From DATCVR01 sp036566745 (lineage in GTDB: Bacteria > Actinomycetota > Actinomycetes > Jiangellales > Jiangellaceae), in the NCBI GenBank assembly GCA_036566745.1, contig DATCVR010000113.1, positions 1-26,414 on the forward strand: a stretch of 26,414 nucleotides of DNA, given 5' to 3'. Positions 14,534 through 21,414 of the stretch are shown here, in pieces. Made by a program: the position numbers and the translations under genes. The stretch's first letter is position 1, and each line of letters begins with the position of its first letter. Under the pieces are notes generated by a model, which saw only the letters and a program-made list of their open reading frames with translations, ran no database searches and was not told the DNA's origin.

Positions 14534-15888
14534 TGCTGCTCCTTCGCGGACGAGGCGGTCTGGCGGCCCACGGCGCGACCGAAGGCGGCCACGGCGAGGT
14601 CGATCTCATCATCGGCCACCGACAGGGCCGGACGGAAGCGGATCGCGTGCTCGCCGGAGGGCAGGGCGAGGACGTGTTCGACCTCGCGCAGGTCGGTCAG
14701 GACGGCGTCGCGCGTCGCGGTGTCCGGAAGGTCGGCGGCGACCATCAATCCGCGACCACGGATGTTGGTGACGACACCCGGCGCGGCCTGGGCCACGGCG
14801 CGCAGGCCCGCCAGGAACCGCTCGCCCTTGCCGGCCGCGGCCTCGACGAGACCTTCCTTCTCGATGATCTCCAGAATGCGGGTGGCCCGGACCATGTCGA
14901 CGAGCCCGCCGCCCCAGGTGGAGTTGATCCGCCCGGACACGACGAACACGTTGTCGGGCACCTCGTCGACGCGGCCACCGGCCATGATCCCGCCGACCTG
15001 GGCCTTCTTCGAGAATGCCACGATGTCCGGGGTGATCCCGAGCTGCTGGTACGCCCACGTCGTGCCGGTGGTGCCCACGCCGGTCTGGACCTCGTCGACG
15101 ATGAAGAGTGCATCGTGCTCGTGGACGAGGTTCTGCATCGCCTGGAGGAAGCCGGGGCGCATGTGGTTGTCGCCGCCCTCGCCCTGGATCGGCTCGGCGA
15201 TGAACGCGGCGATGTCGTGCGGGTGGGCCGCGAAGGCGGCGCGGGCCTGCTCGAGAGCGCGCTCCTCGGCGGCGATCACCTCGTCGAGGTGGTCCTCGAG
15301 CGGGAAGGTGATGGCCGGGACGTCGATGCGCGGCCAGTCGAACTGCGGGAACCGGGCGGTCTTGTTGGGCTCGGTGTTGGTCAGCGACATGGTGTAGCCG
15401 CTACGGCCGTGGAAGGCGCGGGTGAGGTGCAACACCCGGGTGCCCAGCTTCGGGTCGCGTCCGTTCGCCTCGTTCTGCCGGCTCTTCCAGTCGAATGCCA
15501 CCTTCAGGGCGTTCTCGACGGCTAGCGCGCCGCCCTCGACAAAGAACAGGTGGGGCAGCGCCGGGTCACCCAGCACCCGGACGAACGTCTCGGTGAACTC
15601 GGCCAGGTACGTCGAGTAGATGTCGGAGTTGGCCGGCTTGTTCGCCGCGACCTTGCCGAGCTTCTCCATGAACGCCGGGTCGTCGACGATGCCGGGCGGG
15701 TTGCAGCCCAGGGCCGCGGAGGCGAAGAAGGTGTACGTGTCGAGGTAGCGCTGACCGGTGCGGGCGTCGACGAGCCAACTGCCCTGGCTCGCCTCGGTGT
15801 CGAGGACCAGCTTGAAGCCGTCGGTGAGCAGATGCTTGCCGAGTACGGCGTGGACCTCGTCGGGCGCGATGCTCAGCGTTTCAGCCAT
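14530..15888 (-). CDS. lat: L-lysine 6-transaminase
   Basis: The product is 452 aa, a class III aminotransferase of the Lat subgroup. It transfers the epsilon-amino group of lysine to 2-oxoglutarate, giving 2-aminoadipate semialdehyde, which cyclises to piperideine-6-carboxylate. Visible features are FFVEGGALAVENALKVAFDWK (115-135), AEPIQGEGGDNHMRP (231-245), FIVDEVQTGVGTTG (262-275) and the PLP-binding lysine in FSKKAQVGGIMAGGRVDEV (Lys294 or Lys295). The ATG at 15888 has AGGAGG 9 bases upstream. It is the first gene of the operon continuing with the semialdehyde dehydrogenase, E1 and gcdH. In beta-lactam producers lat feeds cephamycin synthesis; here the downstream genes point to catabolism. 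Confidence 0.95.
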   Translation of the reverse strand: MAETLSIAPDEVHAVLGKHLLTDGFKLVLDTEASQGSWLVDARTGQRYLDTYTFFASAALGCNPPGIVDDPAFMEKLGKVAANKPANSDIYSTYLAEFTETFVRVLGDPALPHLFFVEGGALAVENALKVAFDWKSRQNEANGRDPKLGTRVLHLTRAFHGRSGYTMSLTNTEPNKTARFPQFDWPRIDVPAITFPLEDHLDEVIAAEERALEQARAAFAAHPHDIAAFIAEPIQGEGGDNHMRPGFLQAMQNLVHEHDALFIVDEVQTGVGTTGTTWAYQQLGITPDIVAFSKKAQVGGIMAGGRVDEVPDNVFVVSGRINSTWGGGLVDMVRATRILEIIEKEGLVEAAAGKGERFLAGLRAVAQAAPGVVTNIRGRGLMVAADLPDTATRDAVLTDLREVEHVLALPSGEHAIRFRPALSVADDEIDLAVAAFGRAVGRQTASSAKEQQ

Positions 15889-16088
15889 GTCGGTCGACCT
15901 CCTGAGACGGGGACGGGCACGGTGTGCTGCGAAGAATCAAGGCAAATCGCCAAGTCTTGACGCAATACTTGCGGCCAGAATGCGCCTTGGCAAGAAGACA
16001 TTGCGAATGGATCACCGCATCGAATCGTCCGCTGCACGCCCGGAGGGGCGGGCGGTCAGGTGTCCGGGGTGTCGGCGAGACTGTGGCG
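15889..16088. promoter_or_regulatory. Divergent control region between lat and the amidohydrolase
   Basis: This region holds an AT-richer patch (about 15930-16015) containing short palindromes: CAAG-T-CTTG (15951-15959) and CGCAA-TAC-TTGCG (15961-15973). CAAGGC and GCCTTGGCAAG copies lie on either side. On the minus strand TTGCCA followed 17 bases later by AAGTAT could be a promoter for lat, but the match is weak. On the plus strand GAGACT at 16077-16082 lies 6 bases before the amidohydrolase GTG. The palindromes may be operators; the regulator is unknown. Confidence 0.4.
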
Positions 16089-17696
16089 GTGACGACTCTG
16101 TACCGCAACGGCTCCGTCTACAGCCCGGCCGATCCCTTCGCCACCGCGATGCTGGTCGACGACGACCACGTGGCGTGGGTGGGAGCCGAAGGTGCGGCCG
16201 CCGCCCACGTCGACTCCGTGGACGAGGTCGTCGACCTCGACGGAGCGCTGGTCACCCCGGCCTTCGTCGACGCCCACATCCACGTCACCGAGACCGGGCT
16301 CGCCCGTGACGGCGTCGACCTCACCGGCGCCCTGTCGCTCGCCGACGCCCTCGACCGGGTCGCCGCCCACGCCCGCAGCCGCCCCGGCGAGCCGGTGCTC
16401 GGCTTCGGCTGGGAGGTCGAGGAGTGGCCCGAGGGCCGCCCGCCCACCCACGCCGAGCTCGATCGCGCCGCCGGCGGAGCGCTCGCCTACCTCGCCCGGC
16501 GCGACGTCCACTCGGCCGTGGTCTCCTCGGCGGTCCTGGCCGCCTACCCCGACATCGCAGCCACCGAGGGCCACGCCGGCGACGGACTCGTGCGCCGCGA
16601 CGCCCACCACCTCGCCCGCCGCGTCGTGCGCGAGGCCGTGCCGGCGTCCCGGCTCGAGGCGCTGCGCCGTGACGTCCTCGCCGCCGCGGCAGCTGCCGGC
16701 GTGGGTGCCGTCCACGAGATGGGCGCGCCCGACATCGGCGGCCCCGACGACTTCGCGGCCGTCCTCGCGCTCGGCGCCGAGCCCCACCTGCCCGACGTCA
16801 TCGGCTACTGGGGCGAGCTCGACGCGGTGGCCCGGGCCGGCGAGCTCGGCGCGGCGGGCGCGGCCGGCGACCTCAACATCGACGGATCGCTGGGCTCCCA
16901 CACCGCACTGCTCGCCAGTCCCTACGCCGACGCCCCCGGCGAGCACGGCACCCGCTACCTCGACCTCGACGCCGCCACCCGCCACGTCGTGGCCTGCATC
17001 GAGGCGGGGATCCAGGCGGGCTTCCACGGCATCGGCGACGCCGCCGTGCGCACGGCGGTCCAGGCCGTGGCCGCGGCGGCCGACGTCTGCGGGATCGGCG
17101 CGGTCGTGGCCGCGCGGCACCGGATCGAGCACCTCGAGATGGTCGATCCCGAGCTGATCCCCGACCTCGTGCGCCTCGGGGTGGTCGCCAGCGTGCAGCC
17201 GCGGTTCGACGAGCTGTGGGGCGGCCCGGACGGGCTCTACGCCCAGCGTCTCGGCGTCGAGCGAGGCACCGGCCTGAACCCCTTCGCCGACCTGGCCCGC
17301 GCGGGAGTGATCCTCGCCCTCGGCTCCGACGCGCCCGTGACCCCTCTCGGCGGCTGGGAGATGGTGCGCGCCGCCGCCTACCACCACACCGCCCACCAGC
17401 GGCTGAGCGTGCGCGGCGCGTTCTCGGCGGCCACTCGCGGCGGCTGGCGGGCCGCGCGCATGGACGACGCCGGCGTGCTGGTCCCGGGAGCCCTCGCGTC
17501 GTTCGCCGTCTGGGACGTGCCGGGCGAGCTCGTTGTCCAGGCGCCCGACGAGCGGGTCTCGGCGTGGTCCACGGACCCGCGCTCCGGCGTTCCGGGGCTG
17601 CCCGACCTCTCGCCCGGTTCGCCGTTGCCCACGTGCCGCCACACGGTGGTGCGCGGCCGGGTCGCCTTCGACCTGGCCGCGCCCGCAACGACCTGA
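16089..17696 (+). CDS. Amidohydrolase family 3 (YtcJ-like) protein
   Basis: The product is about 535 aa from the GTG at 16089 (MTTLYRNGSVYSP), chosen because a GAGACT box sits 6 bases upstream and the first residues form the usual N-terminal beta-sandwich strand. The longer frame back to 15924 is not protein-like. Metal-site residues are visible: His63 and His65 (VDAHIHV), His313 (GFHGIGD), His344/His347 (RHRIEHLE) and Asp414 (LGSDAPV). The DGSLGSHTALL segment (265-275) is typical of the YtcJ branch. There is no signal peptide. The family hydrolyses amide or imine bonds of varied small molecules, and the substrate here is unknown. It diverges from lat but need not belong to lysine metabolism. 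Confidence 0.9.
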   Translation: MTTLYRNGSVYSPADPFATAMLVDDDHVAWVGAEGAAAAHVDSVDEVVDLDGALVTPAFVDAHIHVTETGLARDGVDLTGALSLADALDRVAAHARSRPGEPVLGFGWEVEEWPEGRPPTHAELDRAAGGALAYLARRDVHSAVVSSAVLAAYPDIAATEGHAGDGLVRRDAHHLARRVVREAVPASRLEALRRDVLAAAAAAGVGAVHEMGAPDIGGPDDFAAVLALGAEPHLPDVIGYWGELDAVARAGELGAAGAAGDLNIDGSLGSHTALLASPYADAPGEHGTRYLDLDAATRHVVACIEAGIQAGFHGIGDAAVRTAVQAVAAAADVCGIGAVVAARHRIEHLEMVDPELIPDLVRLGVVASVQPRFDELWGGPDGLYAQRLGVERGTGLNPFADLARAGVILALGSDAPVTPLGGWEMVRAAAYHHTAHQRLSVRGAFSAATRGGWRAARMDDAGVLVPGALASFAVWDVPGELVVQAPDERVSAWSTDPRSGVPGLPDLSPGSPLPTCRHTVVRGRVAFDLAAPATT

Positions 17697-17771
17697 CGGC
17701 CGGCCGACGGCCGGGTGACGCCCAGCTGGCGACGGCCGCTCGTCCGCTCCGCAGGGGTGGCGTCGGACCGT

Positions 17772-17798
17772 TCGGCGTGTCGTCCGCCGACACGCCGA
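17772..17798 (+). terminator. 11-bp hairpin downstream of the amidohydrolase
   Basis: TCGGCGTGTCG (17772-17782) pairs perfectly with CGACACGCCGA (17788-17798) around a TCCGC loop, 76 bases after the stop codon. Only two T residues follow. It is a likely factor-assisted or tail-less terminator. Confidence 0.55.
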
Positions 17799-18292
17799 TT
17801 CCACGATGTCCGACTTGATCGATTTCGCGTGAACTCCAGAGCCCTGGCCTGCATGAACGCAACGTTTCCGCAGGTCATGGAAGAGCTTGACAGTCGCCCC
17901 TAGCTGGAGCAGAGTCGTTCCGTCCACCAACGGACGAACCGCTCGGGCAGGCGACCCGGGCAGGCCGTGCGACCGGGGTCAGGGGAAGCCTCCGGCAGTA
18001 CGTCGGGGTGTACCCGTGAGCCAGGCCAGCGCTCGCGCGTCGTGCTCGTACGCCGCTTGGAGTGGCACGGGGTGAGACGAGGTCGGGCCCGGCCGCCCAG
18101 TAGACAACGGGCCGCGCGTCGCAGCCGGCGGCGTCGCGGATCGGTCCGAAGGGCGGGCCGGGCCGCGTCCATCGCCCGGGTCGGCGATCCTCGGATGGCC
18201 CGGGGCACTCACGCGCCACGCAGGACGTTGTACCGTCACGCGAGCATCACCACAAACTCGGTCACGTCGGTACACCGGACGGAGCACGCCAC
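17799..18292. other. Gene-free stretch upstream of lnt
   Basis: I find no convincing gene, tRNA or repeat here. The open frames on both strands have Arg/Pro/Ser-rich shadow-like translations. A locally less GC-rich part (about 17805-17900) includes a TTGACA at 17887-17892, but no -10 box lies at a useful distance. The lnt promoter should lie in the last 100 bases; I could not identify it with confidence. Confidence 0.5.
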
Positions 18293-19828
18293 GTGAGTCA
18301 CCTTGCCCGCGCCGCAGGAGCCCTGATCCTGGGCGTCGCGCTGATCCTCGCGTTCCCGCCATACGACCAGTGGTACATCGCCGTACTGGTACCGGCGGCC
18401 ATCGCGCTGATCGTGCGCGACCAGCCGCTGAAGCGGTCCGCGCTGTACGGGCTGGCCTTCGGGCTGGGGTTCTTCGTCCCGTTCCTCTACTGGACCGGGC
18501 TCGAGACCGGACCGATTCCCTGGGTGTTGCTCAGCATCCTGCAGGCCCTCTTCTTCGTCCCGCTGACGGTCGGGCTCACCCTGGTCCAGCGGCTGCCGGG
18601 CTGGCCTGTGTGGACCGCCGCGGTCTGGATCGCCGTCGAGGCGTTGCGCGGCCGGATCCCCTACGGCGGCTTCACCTGGGGCAAGCTCGCGTTCGCCCAG
18701 GCTGACAGCCCGTTCATCGGGCTGGCGACGCTCGGCGGCTCGCCCCTGGTCTCCTTCGCCGTCGCGCTGGCCGGAGGGCTGCTGGCGTGGGTGGTGGTCG
18801 GGCGCCGCTGGTGGCTGCGGGCCGGTGGACTGGTCGCGGCCGCCGCGCTCACCTTCGCTGGGCTGTTCGTCACCCCGCCGACCCCGGACGGCGACACCGT
18901 CACGGTGGCCGTGGTGCAGGGCAACGTCCCCGAGCCCGGGCTCGACTACAACAGCAAGGCCCGGGTCGTGACCGCCAACCACGTCGAGGCCACCCACCGG
19001 CTGGCCGAGGACGTCGAGGCCGGCCGGGTCGAGCGGCCCGACCTCGTGATCTGGCCCGAGAACAGCTCCGACATCAGCCCGTACCACGACGCCGAGACCT
19101 ACCGCGCGATCGACGAGGCCGTCCGCGAGATCGGCGTACCGGTCCTGATCAGTGCCATCGTCCCCACCGAGGACGAGAAGAACGTCAAGAACACCTCGAT
19201 CGTCTGGGACCCGGTCACCGGTCCTGGCGCCGAGTACGTTAAGCGCCACCCGATGCCCTTCGGCGAGTACATCCCGTTCCGGGGGCTCGCGGCGATCATC
19301 ACCGACGCCGTCAAGCACCAGCCACGCGACCACCTCCCCGGCGACACCGTCGGCGTCCTCGAGATGGGGCCGGCCACGATCGGCGACGTCATCTGCTTCG
19401 AGGTCGCCTTCGACGACATCGTCCGCGATGCCGTGGCCCAGGGCGGCCAGTTGCTGGCCGTGCAGACCAACAACGCGACGTTCCGGTACTCGCCCATGAC
19501 CGAACAGCAGCTGGCGATGTCGCGGCTGCGCGCGGTCGAGCACGGCCGCACCATCCTCGTGGCGGCGCTCGCCGGCGTGAGCGCCGTGGTGTCGCCCGAC
19601 GGCGAGGTCCTCGACCGGGCCGAGCTGTACACCCAGGACGTCATGGTCGCCGACGTCGTCCTGTCCGACGCGACGACGCTGGCCACCACCGTGGGCGCCT
19701 GGCCGGAATGGGCCGCCTGCGCCGCCGCGGCGGCGGCCCTGGCGATGGGGATGTGGCGGGGCCGCCGCCGCGGCGGCCCGGCTCCCGAACCCGCGCCTCC
19801 GGCCAACGTCCCGGCCGGTGTCGCATGA
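18293..19828 (+). CDS. lnt: Apolipoprotein N-acyltransferase
   Basis: The product is 511 aa. Several hydrophobic helices span residues 5-195, followed by an extracytoplasmic nitrilase domain (about 200-455) and a final membrane helix near 470-490. The catalytic triad is visible: Glu256 (IWPENS), Lys317 (EYVKRHPMPFGEYIP) and Cys368 (VICFEVAF). The enzyme adds the N-acyl chain to the Cys of diacylglyceryl lipoproteins at the membrane. The GTG at 18293 has ACGGAG 8 bases upstream. Its stop codon overlaps the start of the mannose synthase gene (ATGA). In Mycobacterium tuberculosis the two activities are fused in one protein; here they are separate but coupled. Confidence 0.95.
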   Translation: MSHLARAAGALILGVALILAFPPYDQWYIAVLVPAAIALIVRDQPLKRSALYGLAFGLGFFVPFLYWTGLETGPIPWVLLSILQALFFVPLTVGLTLVQRLPGWPVWTAAVWIAVEALRGRIPYGGFTWGKLAFAQADSPFIGLATLGGSPLVSFAVALAGGLLAWVVVGRRWWLRAGGLVAAAALTFAGLFVTPPTPDGDTVTVAVVQGNVPEPGLDYNSKARVVTANHVEATHRLAEDVEAGRVERPDLVIWPENSSDISPYHDAETYRAIDEAVREIGVPVLISAIVPTEDEKNVKNTSIVWDPVTGPGAEYVKRHPMPFGEYIPFRGLAAIITDAVKHQPRDHLPGDTVGVLEMGPATIGDVICFEVAFDDIVRDAVAQGGQLLAVQTNNATFRYSPMTEQQLAMSRLRAVEHGRTILVAALAGVSAVVSPDGEVLDRAELYTQDVMVADVVLSDATTLATTVGAWPEWAACAAAAAALAMGMWRGRRRGGPAPEPAPPANVPAGVA

Positions 19829-20568
19829 ACCGCGTGCTCGTGGTGGTGCCCACGTACAACGAGGCGCTGACGATCCGCAAGGCGATCGAGCGGGTGCGTC
19901 TGGCGGTGCCCGAGGCCGATCTCCTGGTCGTCGACGACGGCTCGCCCGACGGCACCGGAGCCGTGGTCGACGAGATCAGAGCGCTCGACTCGCACGTGAA
20001 CGTCCTGCACCGCGCCGGGAAGCAAGGCCTCGGCGCGGCGTACGTGGCGGGATTCGGCTGGGGTCTCGACCACGGCTACGACGTGCTGGTCGAGATGGAC
20101 GCCGACGGCTCGCACCAGCCCGAGGAGCTGCCCCGGTTACTGGCCGCCCTCGACGACGCCGACCTGGTGATCGGCTCGCGGTACGTGCGAGGTGGGCGGG
20201 TGGTCAACTGGCCGCGGCGGCGCGAGCTGCTCTCGCGCGTGGCCAACACCTACGTGCGGGTGGCGCTGGGGACCCCGTTGCGCGACGCGACGGCGGGCTA
20301 CCGCGCGTTCCGGGCCGAGACCCTCCGGCGGATCGACCTCTCCACGGTGGCCTCGCAGGGGTACTGCTTCCAGGTCGACCTGGCGTGGCGCGCCGAGCGG
20401 TCGGGCCTGCGCGTCACCGAGGTCCCGATCACGTTCGTCGAGCGCGAGCACGGCGAGTCGAAGATGGACGCGAGCGTGGTCCGTGAGGCGTTGTGGCGGG
20501 TTGCCACCTGGGGAGCGGCGCATCGCACGTCGCAGCTCGGTGGCCTGGTGCGGGGGAGACGGCCATGA
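19825..20568 (+). CDS. ppm1: Polyprenol monophosphomannose synthase (GT2)
   Basis: The product is 247 aa, a family 2 glycosyltransferase that transfers mannose from GDP-mannose to polyprenyl phosphate. The resulting lipid donor feeds lipoglycan assembly and protein O-mannosylation. Visible motifs are VVVPTYNEALTI at the N-terminus, VVDDGSPDGTG (33-43), the metal-binding EMDADGSHQPEELP (about 89-102), GSRYVRGG, and the late REHGESKM. No C-terminal membrane domain is present, as in the single-domain actinobacterial enzymes that rely on Lnt-type membrane anchors. It starts within the lnt stop codon and ends within the fxsA start codon (ATGA at both ends). Dolichol-phosphate mannosyltransferase is the equivalent name. 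Confidence 0.93.
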   Translation: MNRVLVVVPTYNEALTIRKAIERVRLAVPEADLLVVDDGSPDGTGAVVDEIRALDSHVNVLHRAGKQGLGAAYVAGFGWGLDHGYDVLVEMDADGSHQPEELPRLLAALDDADLVIGSRYVRGGRVVNWPRRRELLSRVANTYVRVALGTPLRDATAGYRAFRAETLRRIDLSTVASQGYCFQVDLAWRAERSGLRVTEVPITFVEREHGESKMDASVVREALWRVATWGAAHRTSQLGGLVRGRRP

Positions 20569-21071
20569 GCGGAGCGCAGCGGTCGGCGCGGCGGGTCCTG
20601 GCGTACGCGCCGTTCGTCATCGGCGTCGTCGAGATCGCGCTGTTCGTCCTGGTGGCGAACTGGATCGGGCTGGGCTGGACGATCCTGTTGACCCTGGCCA
20701 CCAGCGCGATCGGGTTCCTGGTGCTGCGCCGTGAGGGCTACCGCGCCTGGCGGGCGATGCGGACGGCCACGGCCGAGGGCCGGCTGGCCGGGCCGGCCCA
20801 GACCGAGGACCAGATCGCCTCGACCGGCGCGGCGTTCCTGGCGGCCCTCCTGCTGGCACTCCCGGGCTTCCTCACCGACCTCGCCGGGCTGGTGCTCCTG
20901 GTCCCTGTGGTCCGGCACGGTCTGGGACGGCGGCTGGCGGCGTCGACGCTGCGCACGTTCCCGCGCGCCGGGCGGGGCTACGAGTACCGACCTCGTGGCG
21001 CGAAGCCCACCGTCATCGAGGGCGAGATCGTCTCGCGGCCCACCGAGGAGGACGACCCCGACGGCACGTGA
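20565..21071 (+). CDS. fxsA: FxsA family membrane protein
   Basis: The product is 168 aa. It has the FxsA core: two N-terminal membrane helices (about 11-33 and 36-53, PFVIGVVEIALFVLVANWIG), a cytoplasmic loop, and a second hydrophobic pair (about 89-118, LLALPGFLTDLAGLVLLVP) with the family's PGFLTD motif. The C-terminus is charged. In E. coli FxsA is known for relieving phage T7 exclusion by the F plasmid; its normal role is not established. The ATG at 20565 follows GGGGGAG with a 6-base spacer and overlaps the ppm1 stop. The last 19 codons and the downstream hairpin are part of a perfect tandem duplication. Confidence 0.92.
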   Translation: MSGAQRSARRVLAYAPFVIGVVEIALFVLVANWIGLGWTILLTLATSAIGFLVLRREGYRAWRAMRTATAEGRLAGPAQTEDQIASTGAAFLAALLLALPGFLTDLAGLVLLVPVVRHGLGRRLAASTLRTFPRAGRGYEYRPRGAKPTVIEGEIVSRPTEEDDPDGT

Positions 21072-21077
21072 GGCTCG

Positions 21078-21108
21078 CCTGCCCCAGGGCGCAGGTGCCT
21101 GGGTCAGG
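21078..21108 (+). terminator. fxsA terminator hairpin, first copy
   Basis: CCTG-C-CCCAGG (21078-21088) pairs with CCTGGG-T-CAGG (21098-21108), with one internal mismatch and a 9-base loop, starting 7 bases after the fxsA stop. There is no T-run. Confidence 0.55.
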
Positions 21109-21190
21109 TGAGCTGCTTGTAGAAGAAATCGAGGGCGAGATCGTCTCGCGGCCCACCGAGGAGGACGACCCCGACGGCACGTGAGGCTCG

Positions 21191-21221
21191 CCTGCCCCAG
21201 GGCGCAGGTGCCTGGGTCAGG
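21191..21221 (+). terminator. fxsA terminator hairpin, duplicated copy
   Basis: This is an identical copy of the hairpin at 21078-21108, displaced by 113 bases. It may act as a second terminator for either strand. Confidence 0.5.
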
Positions 21222-21240
21222 TGAGCTGCTTGTAGAAGAA

Positions 21241-21414
21241 GCTGGAGTCCTGCCGTTGGGCTTGCGTTCCAGGGCAAGGCTCACGGTGCCGGCGATGCCG
21301 TCGGCGGACATCGGTGACGGTGTGCGCCGTCGGGCTCCTCGGTCGTCGGCGGGGAAGGGCGGCTCAGGACAGGACGATCATCAGGGCATGGCGGACCGGG
21401 TCGGGCCGCCCAGG
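21241..21414. other. Non-coding junction between the duplication and the epoxide hydrolase gene
   Basis: I see no intact gene. On the minus strand, the codons for FFYKQLT plus a stop read into the hairpin in both duplicate units. Upstream of the second copy, a short ATG frame from 21311 (MSADGIAGTVSLALERKPNG) would run into that tail only after a frameshift. It may be the remnant of a small gene that once converged on fxsA, but this is weak. Confidence 0.35.

Larger units (their letters stand above)
21015..21240. repeat. Perfect 113-bp tandem duplication
   Basis: Bases 21015-21127 are repeated exactly at 21128-21240. Each unit carries the last 19 codons of fxsA with its stop, the downstream hairpin, and an AGAAGAA end. 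The first copy ends the real gene; the second is a displaced fragment. Identity of the copies implies a recent event, gene conversion or an assembly artefact. Confidence 0.95.

Noticed and set aside
13163..15397. 744-codon plus-strand frame
   Set aside because: It is antisense to the aldehyde dehydrogenase and lat genes and shows no recognisable domain.
16056..17930. 624-codon minus-strand frame
   Set aside because: It is antisense to the amidohydrolase, which has all its metal ligands.
17870..17945. Possible tRNA or small RNA ending in CCACCA near 17930
   Set aside because: No T-loop GGTTCGA-type sequence, acceptor pairing or anticodon arm could be found.
21015..21240. The 113-bp repeat as a CRISPR, transposon end or attachment site
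   Set aside because: There are only two directly adjacent copies, no spacer, no terminal inverted repeat and no integrase or transposase nearby; it is a simple tandem duplication.
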